64,000 nt of DNA from Halonotius sp046719765 (GCF_046719765.1 NZ_JABEBY010000006.1:109119-173118), one strand, 5' to 3'; positions 17,811 to 26,786 are shown, numbered from the stretch's first letter. A program made the numbers and translations. Notes: generated by a model from the letters alone, not told the origin.

Positions 17811-17966
17811 CTATTCGAGTGATTTCGCGCGATTGGTGAACTGCCCACCACACTCACACGTATTCGGGTGTGCGTCCGACTCAACGATTGCACCACATTG
17901 GAGGCATTCATACGTGGATGCGCTTTCGGGGTCGTTCGCATGTTCAACGTCGTTTCCCTGAGGCAT
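17811..17966 (-). CDS. Rubrerythrin-like zinc-ribbon micro-protein
   Basis: 51 aa from ATG 17966. The N-terminal half is acidic; the zinc ribbon YECLQCG-x(11)-CECGGQF has two paired-cysteine knuckles. Proteins of this type (I recall DUF7129 in haloarchaea) are usually 45-60 aa. It sits between hemH and hemG on the same strand, so a role in haem or redox supply is possible but unproven. An AT-rich TATA-like stretch (17990-18010) lies 25-45 bases upstream. Confidence 0.75.
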   Translation of the reverse strand: MPQGNDVEHANDPESASTYECLQCGAIVESDAHPNTCECGGQFTNRAKSLE

Positions 17967-18076
17967 GCACCGGGGATACGCCGTGAAAGAATATAATATT
18001 AATTGTAATAGGAGATATATACGCGCCTCGATGCTGTCCGCGTCTGCGGAATGCGGAGCCACACTGCCGGTACTGC

Positions 18077-19393
18077 TCACTCACGCTCGTCGATCTCGCG
18101 GGCGATCCGTTTCGCGCTGCGGATTCGCCCGGGAATCCCGGGTCGACCGACAAAGTTCGCACAAAATCGCAGTCCGTCGGGCGGCTGGATGTCGTCCATC
18201 GCCGTCCAGGAGCCATCATACGCCGGCATCCCCGGTGTCCACGTATGCACCCCGATCGGGGTCGCCGCTGCACCGGTCAGCTCCTCGAAGGCGTCGGCGG
18301 CAAGCTCGCCGACTTCCTCGTCGGTGCGGTTCGGCAGCTCCGGATCGCTGTTCGGGTCGACATAGCAGGTGAACAGCCGGTCTCGATCCAGAAAGCTCGC
18401 GTTCCAGGTGGTGCCACTGATCGGCAGATCGCCGTCCGGCGGCACCAGCGCGCCGATCCCCTCCCGATCGAAGTCGGAGTCAAGAAACACCATCGTGATC
18501 TGGTTGTATCGGAATCGCTCCAGCGTTGCCGCAAGGTTGCTGTCGAGTGGCTCGACCAACTTCGCGCTCGTCGGTGCCGGTGTCGTCACCACCACCTCGT
18601 CGACGATCTCGCTGCCGGCCTCGGTGACGATCTCGAAGTCGCCGGGGTCGTTGCTGTCGACGCTGTTGCCATCATCGCTGTCGACGCCACCGCCGTGGGC
18701 CTTGATTTCGACTGCAGCGGTATCGAGATCGATCACGTCGCTGTGGGCTTCATACAGCGCGTCGGTTAGCGTTCCGAGCCCGTCGTCGAACGTACAGATC
18801 GGTGGGGCTGCTCGCCCCTCAACGATGCGCTTGGCAACCCACCACAGCAGACTGCGGCCAACGCCTGCGTTGTCGAGGGCCCGTCCCAGCGAGTACTCGT
18901 ACAGCATCTCTCTGGGATCGGTGCCGTATAAGCCGCTGTACAGCGGGCCCATGTACCGCCGGGCGGCCTGTCGCCCAAACCGCCGGACGAGAAACTCGTC
19001 GACCGTCTCGTCGGGCTTGGCGGGGGCGGTCAGCGGCTCGGCGAGAATCCGGAGCTTGCCGAGTGGGCTCAACAGGCTCGTCGTCACCGCCTCCTGAGCC
19101 GACAGCGGCGCGACCCGGAGGGCGTCGTCGTGATAGATGTACAGCGGCTGGTCGTCGTCGCCGATGCGAAGCTGATCGCGGAGGCCGTGCTCGTCGACCA
19201 GCGATTCGATACTTGGGGTGAGCCGGAGCCGCTGGGGGCCGAGTTCGACGACCCGGCCATCCAGCCGCTTGCTGCGGACGATCCCGCCGGCCTCGGCGCG
19301 TGACTCGACGGCGACAACGTCGATCCCGCGGTCGACAAGCGCGTCAACGAGGGTGAGCCCGGAGATACCGGCACCGACAACGCCGACCCGCAT
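18077..19393 (-). CDS. hemG: Protoporphyrinogen/coproporphyrinogen oxidase
   Basis: FAD enzyme that aromatises a porphyrinogen before iron insertion. A 438-aa protein of the HemY/CgoX flavoprotein type (often labelled hemG in archaea). It starts with a Rossmann motif MRVGVVGAGISGLTLVDAL, has the family QRLRLTP and FGRQAARRYMGPLYSGLYGTDP segments in the middle, and the C-terminal GRPGIPGRIRSA end that replaces the usual FAD-closing motif. ATG 19393 places the Rossmann fold at residue 1. A Ser/Asp-rich insertion is present at about 245-262. No copro-haem decarboxylase (HemQ/ChdC) or HemN gene is in the window, so the route cannot be settled here. Confidence 0.88.
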   Translation of the reverse strand: MRVGVVGAGISGLTLVDALVDRGIDVVAVESRAEAGGIVRSKRLDGRVVELGPQRLRLTPSIESLVDEHGLRDQLRIGDDDQPLYIYHDDALRVAPLSAQEAVTTSLLSPLGKLRILAEPLTAPAKPDETVDEFLVRRFGRQAARRYMGPLYSGLYGTDPREMLYEYSLGRALDNAGVGRSLLWWVAKRIVEGRAAPPICTFDDGLGTLTDALYEAHSDVIDLDTAAVEIKAHGGGVDSDDGNSVDSNDPGDFEIVTEAGSEIVDEVVVTTPAPTSAKLVEPLDSNLAATLERFRYNQITMVFLDSDFDREGIGALVPPDGDLPISGTTWNASFLDRDRLFTCYVDPNSDPELPNRTDEEVGELAADAFEELTGAAATPIGVHTWTPGMPAYDGSWTAMDDIQPPDGLRFCANFVGRPGIPGRIRSAKRIAREIDERE

Positions 19394-19519
19394 CTTAGCT
19401 CCCTCGCGGCCGGCATCGGTCGGCGGTTTGGCCACCGCGACCGAGGCGTGTCCACGGCTGTCGATTCATTGTGGGAATCTTAGCCGCGCTCGGCGAATAA
19501 CGCTTCCGCGTTGGGGCGA

Positions 19520-19954
19520 TCACCCCTGTTCGATCTTGGCTTTGAGATTCGCCAGCGTCGACTCCAGTTCGCCTTTGTTGTACCGCCGGACGAACGGCTC
19601 GATGACCTTGGCGATCACCTGTCCGGGGATCGTGTACTCGGCGGTGTAGGTGACCCAACTGCCGTCGTCGGTGGCCTCGATATCGAAGGTTAGCTCCCCC
19701 GAGAGCCCGCCGTCCATCGCAAACCGGTGGCAGGTCGGTGGCTCGTGGACGGTCTGAACGAGATGGCCGTCGACCTCGACGGCGACCATCCGGTAGGTAA
19801 AATCGAGCTCCTTGCCGCCGTTGTCCAGCGGTTCGACATTGGTGATGCCGGTGATCGCCGGCGTGATCGTCTGGTGGTTGGCCGGCTCATCGAGGTACTC
19901 GAAGACTGTCTCTGGAGATGCGTCGATCGCGATCCCGTCGCTTACCGCTACCAT
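19520..19954 (-). CDS. SRPBCC family protein
   Basis: A 144-aa START/Bet v 1-like domain (polyketide cyclase/dehydrase type). It shows the N-terminal strand VSDGIAIDASPETVFEYLDEPANH, a central TYRMVAVEVDG and a long C-terminal helix VIEPFVRRYNKGELESTLANLKAKIE. Such folds bind hydrophobic ligands such as lipids or isoprenoids. It is downstream of the hemG promoter region on the same strand, but no link to haem is established. Confidence 0.82.
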   Translation of the reverse strand: MVAVSDGIAIDASPETVFEYLDEPANHQTITPAITGITNVEPLDNGGKELDFTYRMVAVEVDGHLVQTVHEPPTCHRFAMDGGLSGELTFDIEATDDGSWVTYTAEYTIPGQVIAKVIEPFVRRYNKGELESTLANLKAKIEQG

Positions 19955-20043
19955 AGCGACCCTACAACGAGGCGTGCCTTAGTGATTCCGTGCGTCTGTC
20001 GCCGTCGGCCGGCCGTTTTTGTCCCTCCCGGCTGTAGGCGTCG

Positions 20044-20892
20044 GTGGTGACCGCCACGACCGTCCACCAGCCGACCCACCGGGAAGCCCTCTGGGCGCTT
20101 GAGGACGCCTTCGAGCGCGGCGACCTCATTACAATCTTTGGCCGCTGTACCGTCGAGTACGACGGCCGGGCGGCCTCCTCGCTCGACCCCGGGCGTCGCC
20201 TCCTGATCCTCAAACCAGACGGCACAGCGTTGGTGCATACCGACGAGAACCAAAAGCCGGTCAACTGGCAGCCGCCGGGGTCGGAACACCACGCCGCGGT
20301 TCGAGACGGCCACCTCCGGGTTCGCAGCGTCCGCACCTCACCCGACGAAACGCTGGATGTCCATTTTGAAACCATCGAACAGCTGTCGGCGATGGCGGTT
20401 AGCGGCCGCCGCGACCTCTCCGTCACTGGCAGCGAGGCCGACCTCCGAAACGCCCTGCTTGATCGCCCCGCGCTCATTGAGGCCGGCTTCGAGCCGCTGG
20501 CGACCGAGCGGCCGACCGACGCCGGCCCGATCGATCTCTTTGGCCGCGACAGCAACGGCCGGCCCGTGGTCGTCGAACTCAAACGTCGTCGGGTCGGGCC
20601 AAGCGCGGCCAGCCAACTCCAGCGATACGTTGCGGCCATCAAGCGTGAAGACGGCGACAACGCCGCGGTGCGGGGGATTCTTGTCGCACCGTCGGTGACC
20701 GACCGGGCTCGGCGACTGCTTGCGGAACACGGGTTGGAATTTGTCGCTGTCGAGCCGCCGTCGTCGGATACTGACTCTGGTGGCGGTGATGCTGTCGATC
20801 CGACCGACGCCGGCGACGCTGCCGATGGCGACACCGACGACGACACGGCCGCGTCGTCGACCGCGGAGCCGTCGGGTGAGGGGTCAAACTGA
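20044..20892 (+). CDS. nucS: Mismatch endonuclease NucS/EndoMS
   Basis: Cleaves both strands at mismatches or acts on branched DNA; it belongs to the NucS repair family of archaea and actinobacteria. 282 aa with a GTG start. The N-terminal beta-sandwich DNA-binding half (about 1-110) contains FGRCTVEYDGRA and the LDPGRRLLILKPDGTALVH block. The C-terminal nuclease has the PD-(D/E)xK residues in GPIDLFGRD and VVVELKRRR, followed by QLQRYV. The final 45 residues are a low-complexity Asp/Ala/Thr tail with no PCNA-binding motif that I can see. Confidence 0.93.
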   Translation: MVTATTVHQPTHREALWALEDAFERGDLITIFGRCTVEYDGRAASSLDPGRRLLILKPDGTALVHTDENQKPVNWQPPGSEHHAAVRDGHLRVRSVRTSPDETLDVHFETIEQLSAMAVSGRRDLSVTGSEADLRNALLDRPALIEAGFEPLATERPTDAGPIDLFGRDSNGRPVVVELKRRRVGPSAASQLQRYVAAIKREDGDNAAVRGILVAPSVTDRARRLLAEHGLEFVAVEPPSSDTDSGGGDAVDPTDAGDAADGDTDDDTAASSTAEPSGEGSN

Positions 20893-20915
20893 CGAATTTG
20901 GCCGTGTCAACGCCT

Positions 20916-20932
20916 CACAGGCGTCGCCTGTG
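20916..20932. repeat. Inverted repeat upstream of rpl10e
   Basis: CACAGGCG-T-CGCCTGTG is a perfect 8-bp inverted repeat with one central base. It lies 24 bases after nucS and 55 bases before the rpl10e ATG. It could be the nucS terminator stem (no T-tract follows) or a regulator site near the rpl10e promoter. Confidence 0.5.
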
Positions 20933-20986
20933 GGCTGTATTCGAAGGCTTTATTCGGGCCAGCGGCGTTCGCCACGACAAGTAACC

Positions 20987-21517
20987 ATGGGAGAGAAACC
21001 AGCCTCGATGTACAGGGATATCGACAAGCCCTCGTACACACGACGTGAGTACATCACCGGCATTCCGGGCTCGAAGATCGCCCAACACGACATGGGCGAC
21101 CTGCAGGCCGACCCCGACGACTACCCGGTCAAGATCACCCTCGAAACCGAGGAGGAAGTCCAGCTCCGCCACGGATCGCTTGAGTCCTCGCGGCTCTCGG
21201 CGAACCGCCACCTGCTGAAGGAACTCGGCGAAGGCGAGTACAAGATGCAGCTCCGGAAGTTCCCCCACCAGGTCATCCGGGAGAACAAACAGGCAACCGG
21301 CGCGGGTGCCGACCGTGTCTCCGACGGGATGCGACAGTCCTTCGGGAAGATCGTCGGCACGGCCGCCCGCATCGGTGCCGACGAGCCGATCTTCACGGCC
21401 TACTGCACGGCTGAACAGGCTCCGGTTGTCAAGGAAGCCTTCCGGCGTGCGTACAACAAGATCTCCCCGCCCTGCCGCATCAACGTCGAACGCGGCGAGG
21501 AACTGCTGGTCTCCTAA
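20987..21517 (+). CDS. rpl10e: 50S ribosomal protein L10e (uL16)
   Basis: A 176-aa L10e/L16 family protein. Hallmarks are MYRDIDKPSYTRREYITGIPGSKI at the start (quoted in parts: KPSYTRREY, GIPGSKI), HGSLESSRLSANRHL, KFPHQVIRENK, and GAGADRVSDGMRQSFGKIVG. ATG 20987 is the family start; the frame is open further upstream but non-coding in character. A TATA-like CTTTATT at about 20948 lies 39 bases upstream. It is a single gene rather than part of a ribosomal operon. Confidence 0.96.
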   Translation: MGEKPASMYRDIDKPSYTRREYITGIPGSKIAQHDMGDLQADPDDYPVKITLETEEEVQLRHGSLESSRLSANRHLLKELGEGEYKMQLRKFPHQVIRENKQATGAGADRVSDGMRQSFGKIVGTAARIGADEPIFTAYCTAEQAPVVKEAFRRAYNKISPPCRINVERGEELLVS

Positions 21518-21562
21518 TCGGCGATCCGACCCCTTTTGTCGCTGCCGCTGTACCCACAGCGT

Positions 21563-22468
21563 ATGCTCCGGCTGGCGGTCACGACCAACGCCGAGACGTT
21601 CGCCCGCGTGCGTGAGCCGCTGGCCGACCGTGGGATCGCTGTCGACCATCTTCAAGCGAAAGAGCGGTCGATCCCACTGACCGGCGACTCCCCTGCTTCC
21701 AGTCCCGACAGCGACGGCGATACTGACGACACCACCGTCGCCGATTTCGATGTCGGCCTCGTCTATCCCGGCCGTCTGATGGAGGGCGCGGCGATCACCG
21801 CCGGGCTCGACATTCCGTGGGTCAACGGCCGCGAGGCGGTGCTCACCTCCCGCAACAAAAGCGGCGTCCTCGCCGCCCTCGATGCCGCCGGCATCGACGT
21901 GCCTCGCTCGGTCATGCTCTCGAACCCGGTCGATGAGTCGGTCGTCGTCGACGCCGTCGCCGACCTCTCGTTTCCGGTCGTCGTCAAACCCAACTCGGCG
22001 ACCCGCGGCGTCGGCGTCGCCAAAGCCGGCGACCTCGACTCGCTGCTCGGCGTCGTCGACTACCTCGATTTAGTTCACGATTTCCGCGCCACGGGCGACA
22101 AATCCTACATCGTCCAGGAGTTTCTCCCCGATGCCCGCGACTACCGGGTGATGGTTGTTGACGGCGACTGCGTCGGTGGCGTCGAGCGTCGCCTCCCTGA
22201 CGGCCTCGCCGAGGGTAGCTGGAAACACAACGTCCACCGCGGAGCCGAGGCGACCGGCGTCGACCTTCCCGAGTCTCACCGCCAACTCGCCGAACGAACC
22301 GCCGCCGAACTCGGAATCCCGTATCTCGGTGTCGACCTGCTGGAGACCGACGACCGGCTCGTCGTCAACGAGACGAACGCCCGGCCAACTGTTGATACGG
22401 CCGAGAAATACGATAACGGCTTCTACGATCGGCTGGCCGATCTGATCCACGAGACGGCACGCGAGTAA
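21563..22468 (+). CDS. RimK-type ATP-grasp ligase
   Basis: A 301-aa ATP-grasp protein related to RimK/LysX/MptN-type amide ligases, which join an amino acid such as glutamate to a carboxylate. The N-terminal pre-ATP-grasp region (to about 95) includes an acidic Ser/Asp insertion at about 40-60. The ATP-grasp fold shows FPVVVKPNSATRGVGVAKA, YIVQEFLPDARDYRVMVV and the Mg-binding LVVNETNARPTV. The ATG at 21563 is preferred to a TTG nine codons upstream. The substrate is not evident. It abuts hsp20 tail to tail with no base between the stops. Confidence 0.82.
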   Translation: MLRLAVTTNAETFARVREPLADRGIAVDHLQAKERSIPLTGDSPASSPDSDGDTDDTTVADFDVGLVYPGRLMEGAAITAGLDIPWVNGREAVLTSRNKSGVLAALDAAGIDVPRSVMLSNPVDESVVVDAVADLSFPVVVKPNSATRGVGVAKAGDLDSLLGVVDYLDLVHDFRATGDKSYIVQEFLPDARDYRVMVVDGDCVGGVERRLPDGLAEGSWKHNVHRGAEATGVDLPESHRQLAERTAAELGIPYLGVDLLETDDRLVVNETNARPTVDTAEKYDNGFYDRLADLIHETARE

Positions 22469-22828
22469 CTATTCCACGTCGATGGCGGCCGACTCCGCCT
22501 CCCGATCGAAGGTGACGTGGAGGACGCCGTTGTTGAACGTTGCCTCCGCGGAGTGTTCGTCGACCGTCGCCGGCAGGCGGACGCGGTCGTCGTACTCCTG
22601 TGTGGCGGTCTGGGCCCGGATCGTGAGCGTCGTCCCATCACACTGGAGGGTGAGATCGCTTTTCTCGACACCCGGGAGATCCGCGACGAGTCGAACGACA
22701 TCGTCGTCCTCGTAGACATCGATGTGGGCGTCGCCCCCCGAGGCCTCGGGGCCGTTCATCTCGCCCATCATCCGCTCGATCTCATCGAAGATATCGCCGA
22801 ACGGGTCGTCGCGGTCGTCACAATTCAT
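22469..22828 (-). CDS. Hsp20/alpha-crystallin small heat-shock protein
   Basis: A 119-aa chaperone. A short acidic N-terminus (DPFGDIFDEIERMMGEM) precedes the alpha-crystallin domain, which has VRLVADLPGVEKSDLTLQ, then the RVRLPATVD strand and FNNGVLHVTF. The C-terminal IxI anchor is only partly kept (AAIDVE). ATG 22828 fits the family; an extension to 22870 is unlikely. It is convergent with the ATP-grasp gene and divergent from gap. Confidence 0.88.
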   Translation of the reverse strand: MNCDDRDDPFGDIFDEIERMMGEMNGPEASGGDAHIDVYEDDDVVRLVADLPGVEKSDLTLQCDGTTLTIRAQTATQEYDDRVRLPATVDEHSAEATFNNGVLHVTFDREAESAAIDVE

Positions 22829-22997
22829 ACGCCATTGTATGGGTGTCTCCATCAAAAGAGTTCTGTCCATCCGCGTGGTGACACGACCGCATGGGCCGGT
22901 TTTGCCACACCTGCTCTGGTTTGCGGTTGGTTCTGTTTCGTGGGTTCGATGCGTGTACTTTGTGTTTTGTTCACATACGGAGCGACGATTCGGGCTA

Positions 22998-23007
22998 TTT
23001 TAAGTAG
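22998..23007 (+). promoter_or_regulatory. TATA-like box of gap
   Basis: TTTTAAGTAG ends 22 bases before the gap ATG, giving a leaderless or very short-leader transcript. The core TTAAGTAG is identical to the rps12 promoter element at 49851. Confidence 0.65.
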
Positions 23008-23028
23008 CTGTAGAATCGCTATTCGCGT

Positions 23029-24084
23029 ATGAGTAAATCATATTTAGACGCTGGTGAGGAGGTCGCTGACGAGGATGTTGTTCGCGTCGGCCTGAACGGC
23101 TTCGGTCGGATCGGTCGCAACACGTTCCGTGCGATCCTCGACAGCCCGCGCGTCGAGCTCGTCGGCATCAACGACGTGATGGACTTCGAGCAGATGCGCT
23201 ACCTCGGCAAGTACGACACCATCATGGGCACCCTCGATGGCCTCGAACTCGACGGCGACGAGCTGACCATCGGCGGCACCTCGGTCTCGCTGCACAACGT
23301 CCAGAGCCCCTCAGACCTGCCGTGGGGCGAAAACGACGTCGACGTTGCCTTCGAGTGTACCGGCATCTTCCGGACGAAAGACGACGCCGCCCAGCATCTG
23401 GAGGCCGGCGCGGACAAGGTCGTCATCTCCGCGCCGCCGAAAGGTGACAAACCGGTGCCGCAGCTCGTCTACGGTGTCAACCACGCCGACGACTACGACG
23501 GCGAGGACATCGTCTCCAACGCCTCCTGTACGACCAACTCCGTCACGCCGGTCGCGAAGGTGCTCGACGAGGAGTTCGGCATCGAAACCGGGACGCTGAC
23601 GACGATCCATGCCTACACCGGCAGCCAGACGCTGATCGACGCGCCGAAGGCCAAAACCCGCCGTGGCCGCGCCGCCGCCGAAAACATCGTCCCGACCTCG
23701 ACGGGTGCCGCCCAGGCCGCGACCCAGGTGCTCCCACAGCTCGAAGGCAAACTCGACGGGATGGCGATCCGCGTCCCCGTGCCGACAGGCTCGATCACCG
23801 AACTCGTCGTCGACCTTGCGGCCGACGTGACCGCCGAGGAGGTCAACGACGCCTTCCGCGATGCCGCCGACAGCGGCCCGCTGGCGGGCGTGCTCGGCTA
23901 CACCGACGACGAGGTCGTCTCCAGCGATATCGTGGGCCTGCCGTTCTCCTCGTACGCCGACCTCAACTCCACGAACGTCATCGGCGACAACGGCCTCGTG
24001 AAGATCCTGACGTGGTACGACAACGAGTACGGCTTCTCCAACCGCATGCTCGATATGGCTGAGTTCCTCGTCGACGAATCCTAA
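23029..24084 (+). CDS. gap: Glyceraldehyde-3-phosphate dehydrogenase (bacterial type)
   Basis: Reversibly converts glyceraldehyde 3-phosphate to 1,3-bisphosphoglycerate with NAD(P). A 351-aa class I (bacterial-type) enzyme: NAD motif VGLNGFGRIGRN, active site SNASCTTNSVTPV with the catalytic Cys, the phosphate-site PTSTGAAQA, and the C-terminal WYDNEYGFSNRM. A 15-residue acidic leader precedes the fold. It is followed by pgk on the same strand, so both enzymes of the triose-phosphate step are made together. From the similar pairing in other haloarchaea the gluconeogenic direction is likely, but this is an inference. Confidence 0.95.
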   Translation: MSKSYLDAGEEVADEDVVRVGLNGFGRIGRNTFRAILDSPRVELVGINDVMDFEQMRYLGKYDTIMGTLDGLELDGDELTIGGTSVSLHNVQSPSDLPWGENDVDVAFECTGIFRTKDDAAQHLEAGADKVVISAPPKGDKPVPQLVYGVNHADDYDGEDIVSNASCTTNSVTPVAKVLDEEFGIETGTLTTIHAYTGSQTLIDAPKAKTRRGRAAAENIVPTSTGAAQAATQVLPQLEGKLDGMAIRVPVPTGSITELVVDLAADVTAEEVNDAFRDAADSGPLAGVLGYTDDEVVSSDIVGLPFSSYADLNSTNVIGDNGLVKILTWYDNEYGFSNRMLDMAEFLVDES

Positions 24085-24168
24085 GCCGACTAGCGACCCC
24101 CGGCCGGCCGCCAGCCTATTGGCGACCCACGCACCTTTTCACCGACCCACCCGATTTCCGACATACCA

Positions 24169-25389
24169 ATGGCATCCTTCAACACCATCGACGATCTCGA
24201 CGACGCACAGCGCGTCCTCGTCCGTCTCGACCTCAACTCACCGGTCGAGGACGGCGAGGTACAGGACAACCGCCGGTTCCAGCGACACGCGAAAACAGTA
24301 CGGGAGCTCGCCGAGGCGGGCCACCGCGTCGTGCTGATGGCCCACCAGGGCCGGCCCGGCAACGACACCTTCGTCTCCCTGGATCAGCACGCCGACATCC
24401 TCGGCGGCTACATCGACCGCGAGATCGGGTTCGTCGACGACATCTACGGCGACGACGCCCTCGACGCCATCGACGCCCTCGAAGCCGGCGAGGTGCTACT
24501 CCTCGAAAACACCCGGATGAGCGACGACGAGTTGCCCGAGGAAGCTCCCGAGGTCAAGGCCGAAACCGAGTTCGTTGAGACCTTGGCTCCGCACTTTGAT
24601 GCGTACATCAACGACGCCTACTCGGCGGCCCACCGAAAACACGCCTCGCTGGTCGGCTTTCCGCTCGTCTTGCCCGCCGTCGCGGGTCGCGTGATGGAAA
24701 CCGAGTACGAGGCCAACACCGCCATCGCCAACCGCGAGTTCGACGGCCAGGTGACGATGGTCGTCGGCGGCACCAAAGCGACCGACGTGATCGGCGTCAT
24801 GGAGACGCTGGGCGACAAGATCGACACCTTCTGTATGGGCGGAATCGCCAGCCACCTCTTCCTCCGGGCGGCTGGCTACGATGTCGGCTACGACCGCCAC
24901 GAGGATCTGGATCTCTACGACACCCAGTGGGCAAACAACGAGGACGTGATCCGGCGGCTCCTCGACGAGCGACGCGACCAGATCGCACTCCCTGAGGGGC
25001 TGGCCTACGAGGACGACACCGGCGAGCGCGCCGAACACACCCGCGAGGAACTCGACGCCGCCACCTACGACTACATGGATATCTCCGAGGAAACGGTCGA
25101 AAAGTACGATCCGACGATCCGAAACTCCGATGCCGTCTTCCTCAAAGGCGCGCTGGGCGTCTTCGAAGAGGAGAAGTTCTCCGCCGGGACCGTCGGCGCG
25201 GTGAAGGCCATCGCCGAAACCGACTGCTTCTCGGTGATCGGCGGCGGCGACACCTCCCGGTCGATCGAGATGTACGGGATGGACGAAGAGGCCTTCGACC
25301 ACGTCTCGATCGCCGGCGGCGCGTACATCCGCGCGCTCACGGGCGACGACCTGCCGGGCGTGGAACTGCTGATCGACGCCGCGAACTAA
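24169..25389 (+). CDS. pgk: Phosphoglycerate kinase
   Basis: Transfers phosphate between 1,3-bisphosphoglycerate and ADP. 406 aa with the N-domain signature VLVRLDLNSPVEDG, the substrate-site arginines in MAHQGRPG and LLLENTRMSDDE, NDAYSAAHRKHAS, and the C-domain nucleotide site KGALGVFEEEKFSAGT and FSVIGGGDTSRSIE. It is 84 bases behind gap. The archaeal length and acidic surface are as expected. Confidence 0.96.
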   Translation: MASFNTIDDLDDAQRVLVRLDLNSPVEDGEVQDNRRFQRHAKTVRELAEAGHRVVLMAHQGRPGNDTFVSLDQHADILGGYIDREIGFVDDIYGDDALDAIDALEAGEVLLLENTRMSDDELPEEAPEVKAETEFVETLAPHFDAYINDAYSAAHRKHASLVGFPLVLPAVAGRVMETEYEANTAIANREFDGQVTMVVGGTKATDVIGVMETLGDKIDTFCMGGIASHLFLRAAGYDVGYDRHEDLDLYDTQWANNEDVIRRLLDERRDQIALPEGLAYEDDTGERAEHTREELDAATYDYMDISEETVEKYDPTIRNSDAVFLKGALGVFEEEKFSAGTVGAVKAIAETDCFSVIGGGDTSRSIEMYGMDEEAFDHVSIAGGAYIRALTGDDLPGVELLIDAAN

Positions 25390-25438
25390 GCCACGCCGGG
25401 GACGTACTTTCTTGAGGATTGCCTTCGGCCATTCAGCC

Positions 25439-25942
25439 ATGCAGCTCGGCATTGTCTCCGACACCCACGACAACCTCGCACACGTCCAGCAAGCGGTCTC
25501 GCTGTTCGAACTCGAAGGCGTCGACCACGTCATCCACTGCGGCGACATCGTCGCGCCGTTTTCGGCGACGCCGTTCGACACGGACGCCTTCGACTTTTCG
25601 GCCGTCCGCGGCAACAACGACGGCGAGTGGGCACTGGGCAACGTTGTCGACGAGTTTGGCACGTATCTCGGTCAGTGCGGCGAACTCACCTTCGACGGCG
25701 TCGAGATCGCGGTCTACCACGGCACCAACCGGGTACTTCGGGACGCGCTGGCCGACGCGGGCACCTACGACTACGTTTTCCATGGCCACACCCACGAACG
25801 AACGATCACAACCCACGGCGACACCGTTCGCGTCAACCCCGGCGGCCTGCCGATCGAAGGGGCTGACGACACGTTCCATGTCGCCATCCTCGACACTGAG
25901 GGGTCGGGGACTGACGCGATTACGCATCACCAACTCGAATAG
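25439..25942 (+). CDS. YfcE/MJ0936-type metallophosphoesterase
   Basis: A 167-aa calcineurin-like phosphodiesterase. Metal ligands are in order: GIVSDTHDN, IHCGDIV, VRGNNDGE, YHGT and FHGHTHE. The short single-domain form matches the MJ0936/YfcE class, which hydrolyses phosphodiesters in vitro with unclear natural substrates. The ATG at 25439 places the first metal motif at residue 5. It is 49 bases after pgk and upstream of radB, in the same direction. Confidence 0.9.
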   Translation: MQLGIVSDTHDNLAHVQQAVSLFELEGVDHVIHCGDIVAPFSATPFDTDAFDFSAVRGNNDGEWALGNVVDEFGTYLGQCGELTFDGVEIAVYHGTNRVLRDALADAGTYDYVFHGHTHERTITTHGDTVRVNPGGLPIEGADDTFHVAILDTEGSGTDAITHHQLE

Positions 25943-26033
25943 CGACAGCCGATGGTCGGCTGCTGTTCTGGTTCCCATTCGGACGTTGTCACAGACCGCG
26001 GGGCTTTTGCGCCGACCACGCCAACCGACGCCT

Positions 26034-26726
26034 GTGACGGAGCCAGTCTCAACCGGCTGTGGCGCGCTTGATACGCTGCTCGGCGGCGGGTTCGAACGCG
26101 GGGTCGTCTCCCAGCTGTACGGCCCGCCGGCAGCCGGGAAAACCAACATCGCGCTGTCGGCCGCCGTCGGTGTCGCAGCCGCCGGCGACAGCGCGCTGTA
26201 TATCGACACCGAGGGGCTGTCGGTCGACCGCTTTCAGCAGTTGATCGAACACCGCACCGAGGAAGCCCTCGACACCGTCGCTTCACGGCTCATCATCACC
26301 GACGCCGTCGACTTCGACGACCAACAGGAGGCGGTTCGGGACGCCGCCGATTTCGCCGAGCGCGTCGAGCTGATCGTCCTCGACAGCGCGACCGGTTTCT
26401 ACCGGCTCAACCGCGCCGGCGACGAGGAGGGCGGCGACTCCCTGCGGGCGGTTGCTCGCCAGATCACGGAGCTGCTGTCGATCGCGCGCAAACACGATAT
26501 CGCGGTCGTGATCACAAACCAGGTGTACACCGATCCCGACGCCGACCGGGTGCGAGCGTTGGGCGGCCACACACTCGAACACTGGACCGGCGTCGTCCTG
26601 CGATTGGATCGGTTCCGCGGCGGAAAGCGACGCGCAACCTTAGAAAAACATCGGGCGAAAGCCGCCGGCGAGACGGCGACCTTCGAGATCACCGACAGCG
26701 GGATCGACGGCGTCGACGACTTTTGA
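26034..26726 (+). CDS. radB: DNA repair protein RadB
   Basis: Archaeal RecA/RadA paralogue that assists homologous recombination, without the N-terminal domain of RadA. 230 aa with Walker A GPPAAGKTN, Walker B-like LIVLDSATG and an ITNQVYTD block. The GTG at 26034 is the family start (TEPVSTGCGALDTLLGGG). The last eight codons and stop form the first unit of a perfect 3 x 23 bp tandem repeat. Confidence 0.92.
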   Translation: MTEPVSTGCGALDTLLGGGFERGVVSQLYGPPAAGKTNIALSAAVGVAAAGDSALYIDTEGLSVDRFQQLIEHRTEEALDTVASRLIITDAVDFDDQQEAVRDAADFAERVELIVLDSATGFYRLNRAGDEEGGDSLRAVARQITELLSIARKHDIAVVITNQVYTDPDADRVRALGGHTLEHWTGVVLRLDRFRGGKRRATLEKHRAKAAGETATFEITDSGIDGVDDF

Positions 26727-26770
26727 TCGACGGCGTCGACGACTTTTGATCGACGGCGTCGACGACTTTT
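26702..26770. repeat. Perfect 3 x 23 bp tandem repeat at radB 3' end
   Basis: Three identical 23-bp units occupy 26702-26724, 26725-26747 and 26748-26770. Each unit contains the near-palindrome GACGGCGTCGAC and ends in TTTT. The radB TGA spans the first junction, so unit 1 is coding (IDGVDDF) and units 2-3 are the 3' flank. Identity of the copies implies a recent expansion or active homogenisation. The three T-tracts could act as consecutive terminators. Confidence 0.97.
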
Positions 26771-26786
26771 GTTCGCCGCGACGTGA

